From: Renibacterium salmoninarum ATCC 33209
Lineage (GTDB): Bacteria > Actinomycetota > Actinomycetes > Actinomycetales > Micrococcaceae
Direction: 5' to 3'
Length of the DNA: 64,000 bases
Assembly: GCF_000018885.1 (NCBI RefSeq)
Contig: NC_010168.1
Span: forward strand, 868,001-932,000
Shown here: piece after piece, positions 20,117-30,432 of the stretch
How the letters are laid out: the number at the start of each line of letters is the position of its first letter
How positions within the stretch are numbered: position 1 is the stretch's first letter
Notes under the pieces: model-generated
Databases searched by the model: none
What the model saw: only the letters and a program-made list of their open reading frames with translations
Told to the model about the DNA's origin: nothing
Made by a program: the position numbers and the translations under genes

Positions 20117-21706
20117 GTGACTGAGTCTTCTAATAAACGCCCGTACTACCTCACTACGGCCATCACCTATCCCAACGGCGTGCCGCATATCGGCCATGCC
20201 TACGAATATGTTTCTGCTGATGCGCTGGCTCGATTCAAGCGTTTAGACGGATTCGATGTCTTTTACATGTCCGGCACCGATGAACACGGCATCAAGGTTC
20301 AGCAGGCAGCGGAGAAAGAGGGCGTAACGCCGCTTGAGCTGGTGGACCGCAATTCCGCTGCGATTCGTGCCGTGCACGATCTAGTAGAAAGCAGCTACGA
20401 CCGGTTCATTCGTACCACCGAACCGGAACACTATTTAGCGTCCCAAGAGCTCTGGCGCCGGATGGAAGCTAATGGCGACATCTATCTAGATAAATACACT
20501 GGCTGGTATTCGGTACGTGACGAAGCGTATTACACCGATGAGCAGACGGAACTGCGGGCCGATGGCATCCGATACGCCATCGAAACTGAGACCGAGGTGA
20601 CCTGGACCGAGGAAGAATCCTATTTCTTCCGGCTTTCGAATTATCAAGAGAAACTTCTGGCCCTCTACGAAGCCCAGCCCGAATTTGCTGCGCCGCAATA
20701 CCGGTTCAACGAAGTGATCAGCTTTGTGAAATCTGGTCTGCAGGACTTGTCGATTAGCCGCACCTCATTCAACTGGGGAGTGCCTGTTCCCGGAAACGAT
20801 AAGCACGTCATGTACGTGTGGGTCGACGCACTGACTAACTATTTGACCGGGGCAGGCTTTCCCGATGAGAGCTCATCGCAGTGGAAGTATTGGCCGGCCG
20901 ATGTGCACATTATTGGTAAGGACATCTCTCGGTTCCACGCGATCTTCTGGCCTGGATTCCTCATGAGCGCTGGCCTGCCGCTGCCGAAGCGTGTGATGAT
21001 TCACGGATTTTTGTTCAATAACGGCGTCAAGATGTCCAAGTCCTTCGGCAATGTTGTTGCGCCAGCCGATTGGGTCGCAGCTTATGGCGTTGACGCCGTC
21101 CGGTTTTTCTTCCTTCGCGAAGTTTCCTACGGCCAAGATGGCAACTACAGCCATGAAGCGATAATCAGCCGGAAGAACTCAGATCTAGCAAATAACTTAG
21201 GCAATCTCGCGCAGCGCTCGCTGTCTATGGTGGCCAAGAATTGCGACGGCGTAGTGCCCACACCGGGCGAATTCAGTTCGGCAGACCAAGCTATTCTTGC
21301 CAAGGCGCAGGCATTGTTAGCGGCCAATCGGGCCAGCTACGAGGTGCAGGAATTTCACCGCGCGCTGGAAGCGATTTGGGCTGTCCTGGGTGATACCAAT
21401 GCCTACTTTGCCGACCAGGCTCCCTGGGTGCTCCGGAAAACCGATCCGGAGCGGATGGCTACGGTGCTCTACGTGACGCTTGAAGTTTTGCGGATTGTAG
21501 CTTTGCTGATTCAGCCGGTTATGCCAGGATCGGCAGCTAAATTGCTGGACGTTTTGGGAGTGTCGGCGGCTGAAGGCGCGCGAGACTTCACCGCCGTCGA
21601 AACTCCGCTGGTCGCTGGCACGGCGCTACCAGCGCCGTCGCCAATCTTCCCGCGTTACGAAGAGCCCGCCGAAGCCTCAGCCCACGGCAAACCCCAAACA
21701 CACTAA
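20117..21706 (+). CDS. metG: Methionyl-tRNA synthetase
   Basis: 529 aa from GTG 20117. Class I signatures: [12 protein letters not shown] (HIGH) and [10 protein letters not shown] (KMSKS). The zinc-binding knuckle region is of the short type, without the four-Cys zinc motif of the E. coli enzyme. The last His codon and the stop lie inside the left arm of a 37-bp perfect palindrome. Confidence 0.97.
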   Translation: MTESSNKRPYYLTTAITYPNGVPHIGHAYEYVSADALARFKRLDGFDVFYMSGTDEHGIKVQQAAEKEGVTPLELVDRNSAAIRAVHDLVESSYDRFIRTTEPEHYLASQELWRRMEANGDIYLDKYTGWYSVRDEAYYTDEQTELRADGIRYAIETETEVTWTEEESYFFRLSNYQEKLLALYEAQPEFAAPQYRFNEVISFVKSGLQDLSISRTSFNWGVPVPGNDKHVMYVWVDALTNYLTGAGFPDESSSQWKYWPADVHIIGKDISRFHAIFWPGFLMSAGLPLPKRVMIHGFLFNNGVKMSKSFGNVVAPADWVAAYGVDAVRFFFLREVSYGQDGNYSHEAIISRKNSDLANNLGNLAQRSLSMVAKNCDGVVPTPGEFSSADQAILAKAQALLAANRASYEVQEFHRALEAIWAVLGDTNAYFADQAPWVLRKTDPERMATVLYVTLEVLRIVALLIQPVMPGSAAKLLDVLGVSAAEGARDFTAVETPLVAGTALPAPSPIFPRYEEPAEASAHGKPQTH

Positions 21707-21777
21707 CAAACGCTGCACCACTTTTGGTCGTTATGAGCTCCTCATAACGACCAAAAGTGGTGCAGCGTTTGTTAGTG
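21701..21777. repeat. 37-bp perfect inverted repeat overlapping metG stop
   Basis: Arms 21701-21737 and 21741-21777 are exactly complementary, loop CTC. The left arm includes the final His codon and TAA of metG; the right arm ends 7 bp before the stop of the convergent ABC permease. It contains CGCTGCACCACTTTTGGTCG. Probably a shared bidirectional terminator; a perfect 37-bp stem is far longer than termination needs. Confidence 0.9.
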
Positions 21778-21784
21778 GTGCGGG

Positions 21785-24223
21785 TTATTCGGTGGCTAGA
21801 CCTTCTACGGGGGAAAGTCTTGCTGCGCGCCGGGCGGGTACAACAGAAGCAGCTAGGCCAGCCACGGCTGCGATGCCCACCACAACAAGCAGCTCTAACC
21901 ACGGCACATTGGGTAGCACAGTGGCAAAGCTACCTAGTGCGGATTGGGTACCCAGCCAGCCGTACAACGTACCGAGGGCGACGCCGATCAGAGCTGCCAC
22001 CCCGGCAATCAACACGGCTTCCAAGGCGAGCATGCTGCGTAGGCCCCGTCTAGTCAGTCCAAGTGCCCGAAGTAGCGCATTCTCTCGAGTCCGTTCCAAG
22101 ACCGACAGCGAGAGCGTATTGGCCACGCCGATCAGCGCAATCAATACTGCGATTCCGAGTAATGCTGTCACCACCAGGAGCAAGATGTCGATGACCTGGT
22201 TGAAAGACGCTTTCTCCAATGCTCCGCCATTGACGGCGGAATCTTGGACGCCAAGTGTTTTGGCCACTTGTCCACGTAAATCCAGAATCTGGGCACCGCT
22301 CAACCCCGGCACCAACTTGATCCAGGCTTCAGCTTTGGCATCGGCAGGCGCTGGAATTGTAGCTAAATTGACCATCGAACCAAAGGTTCTAGAATTTGAG
22401 GCAGCAACGGGAAGTTCCTTGCTGCCATTAGGCAAGGTGATGCTTTTCGAAGTGTCAGTTGTGGACTTAGGCATGAGCAGTTTGCCCGGCTGCACACGGT
22501 TACCCTCCGCGCTAATAACTGCCGCAGCATCCGCCGAAGATATGCCAAGGACGGGAACGTTCGCTCCTTGATTATCAATGGTGCCGACGATCGGCAGTTG
22601 TGCTACTGCGGCGACGCCGTTGACTGATTTCAACGCAGCGATCTGGCCGGGTGTGTAGTGCCCGGCGTCGGCAGTGACATCCACTGGATAGCGATCGTCC
22701 AAGGTCGAACTAAAAGCGCTCCGAGCCGTTGAAGCACCCGTCAGCATAATTGACACCAGGGTAACGCCAATGAGTAAAGCGGAAGCAGTCGCGGTTGTCC
22801 GTCCTGGACTGCGCACCGCATTGAGCGCGGCGAGCTTGCCCGGAACGCCAGCTGGGGCAGCCAACTTGCCAAAGGTCGCAACCAGTCGCGGGATGAAGAG
22901 CGAACCGCACAGAAGGACGCCGAAAAAGGTCATTGCGCCACCGGGCAGAGCAAATGCGAGATTCGTTGAGATTGCGCCCGCTGCTAAGAGCAAGCCGCCC
23001 AAACCAATCAGCAGTCCGCCGATCGTCAGTCGGACTTTGCCGCCGCGATTACTCAGAGCAGCATCTTCGGTCGGTCGCATTGCTGCCAACGGGGCGACCG
23101 AAGTAGCTGCGCGGGCTGGGATCAAAGCGGCACCGATAGTGAGGAGGATTCCGACGACGAGCCCAATAACCACGGCCTGCCAGTTGGCTTCAAAAGTGGC
23201 AAAATGGTTCTGGGGCATGCTGCTGATCCATTTGATCAATAGCGCCATTCCGGCCAGCGCCAGTGTAACTCCGGCCGCCGAGGCGATAAACCCGACAACG
23301 ACTGCTTCGACCAGTATCGAGTTTCGGATCTGGCTCTTTTTGGCTCCTACACAACGCAACAAAGCAAGTTCTCTTGTCCGTTGCGCGACCAAAACTGAAA
23401 AGGTGTTTGAGACGACCAACACCGCGAAAATAATCGCGATGGCAGCGAAAGCGAGCAGAACCAGCGTCAGACTGTCATTCCCGCCGGTAAAGCTCTTCAT
23501 GACGGTGTTGGTCTCTTCATCCGCGCTTCGCACGGTAGCGTCGGCATATCCCGCGCCGTTCAGGGCTTGCGAAATTTCAGCGCGTTTGGCATCGGAGAGG
23601 CCGCCGTCGAGCTTGAGCTGGATGTTGGCGTAACTCATTGGTGTGCTTGCTAGCGGAGCGACTGTTTGTGAGGCAGTAAGCAACTGGGCGGAGCCAGATG
23701 ACATGGGGTCCGCGCTGGGCTGCATAATTCCGGTGATTTTGACTGGTGCAGATTGACCGTCGGAACTAGTTATTGTCAGTTCGGATCCGAGCTGGAGCGA
23801 ATTGCGCTTTGCTGTTTCTTCATCGATTACTGCTTGGCCAGGCGCAGTAGGAAAAGCGCCGGAAAGCAATGTTGATGCCTCTAAAGCTTGGTCAGCGGGA
23901 GAGTTCTTGAGCAGCGCGTTGAAACTGCCTGATTCGGCTTTAGCTTGAACGGAAAGACTGATCTGGCCATAGCTTGCGGCAACGCCCGGAATCTTCTCCG
24001 TGGCCTTGAGTGCTTCGGTATCGAGCGGCTTGCTCTTGCCGCCAGTCACCACGGCGTCGGCTTTTGCAAAGGACTGGCCAACACTGGCTTTTAGCGTCGC
24101 TTGGGTCGAGGAATTGACCAACAGAGTGGCAACCAAAAAAGCGACGGCGAGCAACACAGCCAAGGCGATAGCGACGAAGCGTCTGGCGTGCAATCGGACT
24201 TGGGCGAATGCGATTTGCAGCAT
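21785..24223 (-). CDS. FtsX-like ABC transporter permease
   Basis: 812 aa, two FtsX repeats. An N-terminal TM (FVAIALAVLLAVAFLVATLL) is followed by a large periplasm-side MacB-like domain, then three TM segments, a second extracytoplasmic domain and a final TM group ending VVVGIAAVAGLAASVVPARR. ATG 24223 is chosen because it lies one base after the stop of the ATPase gene. Forms an exporter or mechanotransmission complex with the 24225..24983 ATPase. The adjacent two-component system, which would be expected to control it, is broken. Confidence 0.9.
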   Translation of the reverse strand: MLQIAFAQVRLHARRFVAIALAVLLAVAFLVATLLVNSSTQATLKASVGQSFAKADAVVTGGKSKPLDTEALKATEKIPGVAASYGQISLSVQAKAESGSFNALLKNSPADQALEASTLLSGAFPTAPGQAVIDEETAKRNSLQLGSELTITSSDGQSAPVKITGIMQPSADPMSSGSAQLLTASQTVAPLASTPMSYANIQLKLDGGLSDAKRAEISQALNGAGYADATVRSADEETNTVMKSFTGGNDSLTLVLLAFAAIAIIFAVLVVSNTFSVLVAQRTRELALLRCVGAKKSQIRNSILVEAVVVGFIASAAGVTLALAGMALLIKWISSMPQNHFATFEANWQAVVIGLVVGILLTIGAALIPARAATSVAPLAAMRPTEDAALSNRGGKVRLTIGGLLIGLGGLLLAAGAISTNLAFALPGGAMTFFGVLLCGSLFIPRLVATFGKLAAPAGVPGKLAALNAVRSPGRTTATASALLIGVTLVSIMLTGASTARSAFSSTLDDRYPVDVTADAGHYTPGQIAALKSVNGVAAVAQLPIVGTIDNQGANVPVLGISSADAAAVISAEGNRVQPGKLLMPKSTTDTSKSITLPNGSKELPVAASNSRTFGSMVNLATIPAPADAKAEAWIKLVPGLSGAQILDLRGQVAKTLGVQDSAVNGGALEKASFNQVIDILLLVVTALLGIAVLIALIGVANTLSLSVLERTRENALLRALGLTRRGLRSMLALEAVLIAGVAALIGVALGTLYGWLGTQSALGSFATVLPNVPWLELLVVVGIAAVAGLAASVVPARRAARLSPVEGLATE

Positions 24224-24224
24224 T

Positions 24225-24983
24225 TTAGGCCCCAAAAGTTGCCAGTGCGGCAAGTACGGTTCCGGGAGTTGGATTGCTCAGTTCGCCAGCCAATTCACCA
24301 TCGCTGAGCAGCACAACGCGGTCGGTGTAGGAAGCCGCAATCGGATCGTGCGTGACCATGATGATGCTTTGGCCCATTTCCTGTGAGGAACGGCGCAACA
24401 TGCCGAGCACCTCGGCGCCAACGCGTGAGTCCAGGTTGCCGGTGGGCTCATCAGCAAAAATCACCTCGGGCCGGGTCAGCAATGCTCGGGCGACGGCGAC
24501 GCGCTGCTGCTGACCACCAGATAGCTGATACGGACGGTGCTTGAGCCGGTCAGTCAGGCCCAGCGTTGAGGTGATGAAGGTGAACCAATCCTTGTCTACG
24601 CTTCCGTTCGCCAGCGCGACCGGCAGGGTGATGTTCTGCTCAGCGGTCAGGGTAGGCACCAAATTAAAGGCCTGAAAAATGAAGCCGATTCGGTCCTGAC
24701 GCAGGGCCGTTAGCTGGCCATCGTCAAGTTGAGTGATGTCGGTGCCGCCAAGGTGAATGCTGCCGCCGTCGACCGAATCCAATCCTGCGAGGCAATGCAT
24801 CAGCGTGGACTTGCCGCTACCGGAGGGGCCCATGATTGCAGTGAACCGAGAGCGGTCAAAATCGATGTCTACATCTTTTAAGGCGACGACCGCAGTCTCA
24901 CCTTTGCCGTAGTGTTTGCGCAGGCCGCGGGCGGAGACCGCCGTGCCTTGGTGAGTGTATTCGCGTTCAGTCAAAGTCGTCAT
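24225..24983 (-). CDS. ABC transporter ATP-binding protein (MacB/LolD type)
   Basis: 252 aa. Walker A is GPSGSGKSTL, signature LSGGQQQRVAVARAL, Walker B VIFADEPTGNLDS, H-loop VTHDP. The EPTGNLDS form is typical of the LolD/MacB/FtsE group that partners FtsX-like permeases. Translationally linked to the permease. Confidence 0.94.
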   Translation of the reverse strand: MTTLTEREYTHQGTAVSARGLRKHYGKGETAVVALKDVDIDFDRSRFTAIMGPSGSGKSTLMHCLAGLDSVDGGSIHLGGTDITQLDDGQLTALRQDRIGFIFQAFNLVPTLTAEQNITLPVALANGSVDKDWFTFITSTLGLTDRLKHRPYQLSGGQQQRVAVARALLTRPEVIFADEPTGNLDSRVGAEVLGMLRRSSQEMGQSIIMVTHDPIAASYTDRVVLLSDGELAGELSNPTPGTVLAALATFGA

Positions 24984-25076
24984 ACATCAAAACTACGGAG
25001 CGCCGAGCGCAAGCGAATCGGGCTACGGGGTGATTCAACGAGCGGGCCAGCGCCGACGACTCAGACCCTGGTATGA

Positions 25077-25831
25077 CTAGTTTGGCGTGACGGCACCGGT
25101 TTCATAGGCAATGACCACAATCTGCACTCGGTCGCGTGCACCCAGTTTGCTGAGGATGTGCCCCACATGCGTTTTTACGGTCGCCTCAGAAAGGAATAGA
25201 TTGCTGGCAATTTCCGGGTTGGAATAACCTTGCGCGATGAGCAGGAATAGCTCGTGTTCCCGTGCGGTCAAGCTCTGCACCGCTTGTTGATGCTCATCTT
25301 TGGCCTGGCCTGGCTCGGCGCAGAGAGCATTGGTGCAACATGGTCCAAAAGTCGGCGAGTAGTGGAGGGTGCAATAACTGCATCGCCGCGATAGACGGTG
25401 CGAATTGCGTCTAGCAGCTCTTCCGGCGGCGCATCTTTGAGTAGGAATCCGCTGGCGCCAGCCTGGATTGCGGCCAAAGCATATTCGTCTAAGTCAAAAG
25501 TGGTCAGCACCACTACCTTCAGGGCCGCTAACCGTGATCCAGGTGTTGCGGTGCGGACGCGTTCCATCAATCGCCGAGTAGTTTCGATGCCATCCATACC
25601 GGGCATCCGAACATTCATCAGCACGACGTCGGCCACGGTCGCGGAGAGCGCGGAGAGCGCCTCGCGGCCGTCTCCGGCTTGTATCACCACGTCGAGGTCC
25701 GATTGTGAGTTGATCAGCATCGTGAATCCAGAGCGGACCAATTGCTGGTCATCAACGAGGGCCACCTTGATGACTTCGGGCTCATCAGTCGAGGAGTCCA
25801 GGTTGCTTTGCTCTTGTGCGGAATCGCTCAC
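25077..25831 (-). pseudogene. NarL/LuxR-type response regulator, frameshifted and with phospho-Asp changed to Asn
   Basis: The receiver domain (VIKVALVDDQQLVRSGF, VVVLTTFDLDEYALAAIQAG, LLKDAPPEELLDAI) is in one frame ending at 25268. The LuxR HTH (SLTAREHELFLLIAQGYSN, EATVKTHVGHILSKLGARD) is in another, ending at 25077. One base is missing near 25300 before KDEHQQAV. The normal DVVLMDVRMPG is DVVLMNVRMPG here: residue 73, codon 25613..25615, is Asn, so even the receiver domain could not be phosphorylated normally. Pairs with the dead kinase upstream. Confidence 0.88.
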
Positions 25832-25832
25832 G

Positions 25833-27028
25833 TTAGGCCTCTGTATAGGGAATGAATGCGTTGATGCAGAACCCGCCGCCGGGCTGTGCTTTGGCTTCTA
25901 GGCTTCCATCGTAAAGCTTGACCCGTTGGCTCATCCCGCGCAGGCCATTACAACCGCCAGCTGCAGGTGGGTCTGCGGCAGCGCCGCGACCGTCATCTTG
26001 CAATGTCACGGCTAATCCACGGGACTGCCAATCGAGACTGACTACGGTATGAACTTGCGGCCCAGCGTGTTTTAGCACGTGGGTAAGGCCCTCCTGGACC
26101 ATCCGGTAGACCGTCAACTCAGCGCCGCCGGGCAACGCTCGCCGAGCCTGACCAGACGGAGTGAACTCGGCCGAAAGTCCAGCGGCTCGGAAGCCCAGAA
26201 GTAGCTCATCTAGATCGGTAAGGCTCGGCAACGGTCGGTAGGACGTCGTTTCGTCGCCGCGGAGCACGCCGAGCAGACGACGCATTTCACTGAGCGAGGT
26301 ACGGCCAGTTTCGGCGATGGTTCGTAGCACTCGGGTTGCCGCCGTGGGGTCTTGCTCGGCCGCTTACCGCCCGCCGTCGGCCTGGGTAATAATCACCGAC
26401 AGTGAGTGCGCCACAATATCGTGCATTTCGCGGGCAATATGGGCGCGCTCATCGCTCGCGGCAAGGTCTCGCTCTTGCTGTTGTTCAATTTCCAGCCGCC
26501 TAGCCCGGTTTTCTAAAGCTTGTTCACGGAGTCTGCGTGTTCTGGTCAAGTCACCGAGAGTCCAGCTGAACAAGACCCATGGAACCAAATCATGAGCACC
26601 AAGATCACTTGATAGGGCAAATTGGCAATGGTGAACGGGCTGCCGCTGGTGTCTCTGGCAGCGGCGTAGAAGCGGGTAATGAGCAGGATTGCGCCGAGCA
26701 ACGCCAAGCCAAGACCGCCAAGACTGGCCCATCGCGGCGCATAGGCGGCCAACGAATAAACTACGAGGATCACCGCGACGTCTGCGAACAGTGGTGGGGC
26801 GCCAAGGGCTCACTGCGTTAGCGCGACGGCGGCGAGGATAATTCCAGCGGCCACTGGGCGGGTACGTCGCCAGGCCAGCGGAACAACCAAGAACGTTGAA
26901 ACAATAAACGAGGGAATACTGTTGCCAAGTACGGAAAGCGCAGTAAATGCCCAAAGCACAATAATGCCGGCGAAATCCACCGCAAAGCGATGGCTCCGGA
27001 ACCACTCGTAGATTTTGTGCATGACCAT
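25833..27028 (-). pseudogene. Membrane sensor histidine kinase (HisKA_3 type), two nonsense codons and a frameshift
   Basis: From ATG 27028 a TM region (VDFAGIIVLWAFTALSVLGN) reads to ALTQ, then TGA at 26810..26812 in place of Trp, then GAPPLFADVAVILVVYS in the same frame. Near 26580 the frame shifts. SWTLGDLTRTRRLREQA continues to the H-box EREMHDIVAHSLSV-type sequence (AHIAREMHDIVAHSLSV), then QADGGR and TAA (26364..26366) where Tyr is usual. The ATPase part follows: DDGRG is present, but the N box reads VQEGLTHVLKHAG, with His where Asn should bind Mg-ATP. It ends two bases before the response regulator start. Confidence 0.88.
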
Positions 27029-27200
27029 GGTTAACGACTTTACGGCGCAAGGTGCCGGCAAAGCATCCTGCCACGGTCTGAAACCTGGTTAGCTGCCTGA
27101 ATAGTCGCGGCTTGGCGTGCTGGCGTCCTACCGAATAGCACAGTGTCCGAAAGGTGAGACGTTTTGACCAGCATGTGGATGCTTTGGTTAAGCTAGAGCG

Positions 27201-28250
27201 ATGAGTATCGATTTGGCAGTGATCCCTGGCGACGGCATCGGTCCGGAAGTTGTCACTGAGGCCCTGAAAGTTCTTCAGGCAGTGGTGGTTCCTACTGGCG
27301 TTGAACTCAAGCAGACTGAATACGCGCTTGGTGCTCAGCACTGGCTTGAGACGGGGGAGACGCTTTCCGAGGAGACGTTAGCGTCGCTACGCCAGCACGA
27401 TGTGATTCTGTTTGGTGCGGTTGGCGGAGCGCCTGGCGATACCAGAATTCCATCAGGACTCATTGAGCGCGAGATGCTGCTTAAGATTCGCTTTTCCTTA
27501 GATCACTACGTCAACTTGCGGCCATTTAAGCTTTATCCAGGTGTGCCAAGTCCGCTGGCTACGCCCGGAAAGATCGACTTTGTGGTGGTGAGGGAAGGTA
27601 CCGAGGGGCCGTACGTCGGTAACGGTGGTTCGCTGCGCAAGGGCACCGACCAAGAAGTTGCCAATGAGCTTTCGGTCAATACCGCCTTTGGTGTACAACG
27701 AGTGGTCCGGGACGCTTTTCGCCGGGCCAGCAAGACCGAGCGTAAAAAACTCACCTATGTGCATAAACACAACGTTCTGGTGCATGCCGGACATTTGTGG
27801 AAGCGGACGGTCGAATCGATTGCCACTGATTTTCCGGAAGTTTCGGTGGATTACCTGCACGTAGACGCCGCCACCATTTTCTTTGTGACTGATCCCTCGC
27901 GTTTCGATGTGATTGTTACCGACAATCTCTTTGGCGATATTTTGACGGATCTCTCCGCAGCAATTACTGGCGGCATTGGTCTGGCAGCCTCGGGCAATAT
28001 CAATATGGATCGAACTGCCCCTTCGATGTTTGAACCGGTACACGGATCCGCGCCGGATATTGCTGGCCAGCAAAAGGAGGATCCGACGGCGGCAATTCTG
28101 TCCGCTGCCATGCTGCTTGATCACTTGGAATTTCCGGAACTGTCAGCGAAGATCTATGCGGCGGTCGAGGCCGACGTCGCCACCCGAGCAGAGCTGGGCA
28201 GCAGGACTACTGCGGCGATTAGCGATGCGATCGTCGCCAGATTGGGCTGA
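27201..28250 (+). CDS. leuB: 3-isopropylmalate dehydrogenase
   Basis: 349 aa. It oxidatively decarboxylates 3-isopropylmalate in leucine synthesis. Visible: [14 protein letters not shown], the substrate-binding YVHKHNVL region, and the signature [20 protein letters not shown] followed by [15 protein letters not shown]. Intact. Monocistronic in this layout; ilvE follows 140 bp later. Confidence 0.97.
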   Translation: MSIDLAVIPGDGIGPEVVTEALKVLQAVVVPTGVELKQTEYALGAQHWLETGETLSEETLASLRQHDVILFGAVGGAPGDTRIPSGLIEREMLLKIRFSLDHYVNLRPFKLYPGVPSPLATPGKIDFVVVREGTEGPYVGNGGSLRKGTDQEVANELSVNTAFGVQRVVRDAFRRASKTERKKLTYVHKHNVLVHAGHLWKRTVESIATDFPEVSVDYLHVDAATIFFVTDPSRFDVIVTDNLFGDILTDLSAAITGGIGLAASGNINMDRTAPSMFEPVHGSAPDIAGQQKEDPTAAILSAAMLLDHLEFPELSAKIYAAVEADVATRAELGSRTTAAISDAIVARLG

Positions 28251-28390
28251 AGCCCGAATCGGAATATCGATAGGTCCAATGTCGCCATTTTTGCTGCACT
28301 TTTGGGCCAACTTGCGGAGTACAGTTAATCCTTGATAACCCGATACAAGCCATCGTGAAGCATCGCAATGCGACATCCCGTGGAGGAATC

Positions 28391-29503
28391 ATGACTCAAA
28401 CAGCGACCGAATTAGCCTTCGCTCAGCAGCTCTCGGAGAACCCGAAGTCTGCTCAGGAACGGGAAACTATTCTTGCTAAACCCGGATTCGGAGACTACTT
28501 CACCGACAATACCGCCGTCGTCGATTACACCGCGACCGCGCCGGGTGAGGGATCCTGGCATAACGCTCGGATTGAGCCCTATGGCCCGATCTCGCTAGAC
28601 CCGGCCGCATCCGTGCTGCACTATGGCCAAGAAATTTTCGAAGGGCTTAAGGCGTACCGACACGCTGACGGTTCGGTTTGGACCTTCCGCCCGGAGCGCA
28701 ACGCTGCGCGACTGAATACTTCTGCGCAGCGCTTGGCGTTGCCGCAGCTGCCTGAGCAGGTCTTCCTCGACGCGATTGCTGGCGTCGTGCAGGCAGATCA
28801 GGAATGGGTGCCGTCAGGTGATGGTGAAAGCCTCTACCTGCGTCCCTTCATGATTGCCACCGAAGCTTTTTTGGGCGTGCGAGCTGCTCGCGAAGTTTCC
28901 TTCCGGGTCATCGCTTCGCCTGCTGGTAACTACTTCGGCGGCGAGCTGAAGCCGGTGTCGATCTGGATTTCACGTAACTACGCTCGCGCTGGCCGCGGCG
29001 GCACTGGCGCTGCCAAATGCGGCGGCAATTACGCAGCTTCACTTTTACCGCAACTTGAGGCTCAAGCGCACGGCTGCCAGCAGGTGCTGTTCCTTGATCA
29101 GGAGAATAGCAACGCCGTCGAGGAATTGGGTGGCATGAATGTGTTCTTTGTGATGAAGGACGGTTCGCTGGTTACTCCGGCTCTTTCCGGCAGCATTTTG
29201 GAAGGTGTTACGCGGTCTTCGGTGTTGCAGTTGGGTCGCGACCGTGGCTTGGACGTTCAGGAGCGCACCATCACGCTGGATGAATGGCGCGAGGGCGTCA
29301 ATTCTGGCGAGATCGCTGAAGTCTTTGCCTGTGGCACAGCAGCTGTTATCACGCCGATCGGCCGTCTGCTGGACGAGAACGAAGAAATCGGTTCTGCGGA
29401 CGCGAAGGCGGGCGAGGTGACTTTGAGCATCCGTGCGGAACTTCTTGGCATTCAGACCGGTGCTGTTGAGGACAAGCACGGCTGGTTGCGCCGCTTGGTC
29501 TAG
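28391..29503 (+). CDS. ilvE: Branched-chain amino acid aminotransferase
   Basis: 370 aa from ATG 28391, chosen for the ggagga ribosome site; an upstream in-frame start at 28355 lacks one. Fold type IV PLP enzyme: phosphate-site RPFMIATEAFLGV, PLP lysine in GAAKCGGNYAASLL, and GMNVFFVMKDG near the C-terminal half. Final step of Ile, Leu and Val synthesis. Confidence 0.97.
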   Translation: MTQTATELAFAQQLSENPKSAQERETILAKPGFGDYFTDNTAVVDYTATAPGEGSWHNARIEPYGPISLDPAASVLHYGQEIFEGLKAYRHADGSVWTFRPERNAARLNTSAQRLALPQLPEQVFLDAIAGVVQADQEWVPSGDGESLYLRPFMIATEAFLGVRAAREVSFRVIASPAGNYFGGELKPVSIWISRNYARAGRGGTGAAKCGGNYAASLLPQLEAQAHGCQQVLFLDQENSNAVEELGGMNVFFVMKDGSLVTPALSGSILEGVTRSSVLQLGRDRGLDVQERTITLDEWREGVNSGEIAEVFACGTAAVITPIGRLLDENEEIGSADAKAGEVTLSIRAELLGIQTGAVEDKHGWLRRLV

Positions 29504-29540
29504 GTCGTTGACCGCACCCCTCCAGAACCGCACCACCCCA

Positions 29541-29618
29541 TTTCAGATAGCAAGACGACTCTGCGTTAGCAAGAAGCCCAGCTTCCTTGCTAACGCAGAG
29601 TCGTCTTGCTATCTGAAA
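29541..29618. repeat. Palindrome, family A member 1, after ilvE
   Basis: 33-bp perfect arms (29541-29573 and 29586-29618) with a 12-base loop. The arm carries GATAGCAAGACGAC, seven bases, then TAGCAAGAA. It lies 37 bp after the ilvE stop and 18 bp before the next gene. Related arms occur at 38485 and 59116. Confidence 0.9.
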
Positions 29619-29636
29619 CCGTGAAATAGTTGGCTC

Positions 29637-30407
29637 ATGCGTATAGCCCGTTTTGTTTTGGATGCTGATCCCATGTACGGCGTAGTTGATGCCGCCGGTG
29701 AAACTGTGACCGTGATCAAGGGAGATCCCTTCTTCAACGGCGTAGAGCCAACAGGGGAGACCCACCCGTTAGAGGATGTCCGGTTGTTGGCACCCATCAT
29801 TCCGCGCTCCAAAGTTGTTGGCATTGGTCGGAATTATGCTGAGCATGCCAAGGAATTGGGCAACGAAGTACCGGCCAGCCCACTCATGTTCCTCAAGCCA
29901 AATACCTCGGTGATTGGGCACAACGATCCGATTGCGCTGCCGGAATTCTCCGAAGAGGTCTCCTACGAGGCTGAGCTCTGCATCGTGATTGGCCGCATTT
30001 GCAAGGACGTGCCTGAGGACCGCGTGGACGAAGTGATCTTTGGCTACACCTGTGGCAATGACTTGACTGCGCGCGATGCGCAACGCAAGGACAACCAGTG
30101 GGCCCGAGCAAAGGGCTTTGATGGATCTGCTCCGCTAGGGCCGTGGATTGAAACCGAGCTCGACGTCGAAGACTTGGCTGTACAAGGCAGGCTCAACGGC
30201 AAAGTGGTCCAAGACGGTCGCACCGACCAGATGATTTGGGGCGTCAAGGCGCTGGTTTCGTATGTCTCGCAGGCATTCACGTTGTTGCCGGGCGACGTCA
30301 TCATGACCGGTACGCCGGCCGGCGTCGGCCTAGTCACTGAAGGTGACCGCTTCGAAGTTGAAATTGAGGGGATCGGTACGTTGTCCAATCTCATCGTCCG
30401 CCGATAA
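29637..30407 (+). CDS. Fumarylacetoacetate hydrolase family protein
   Basis: 256 aa. The FAH fold is shown by [16 protein letters not shown], the metal-binding acids in [28 protein letters not shown], and [15 protein letters not shown]. Members cleave or decarboxylate acylpyruvates or act as oxaloacetate decarboxylases. The substrate is not decidable. Followed by gltX after 25 bp. Confidence 0.92.
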
Positions 30408-30432
30408 TACCCAGACTAAAGCTGAGAGCATC

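Noticed and set aside
22770..23633. 287-codon open frame antisense to the FtsX-like permease
   Set aside because: No domain or signal; the minus-strand permease explains the sequence.
26774..27341. Upstream part of the long minus-strand frame ending at 26364, overlapping leuB
   Set aside because: Only its 3' part (kinase dimerisation region) is real; the 5' part runs through the leuB start and out of frame of the true kinase N-terminus.
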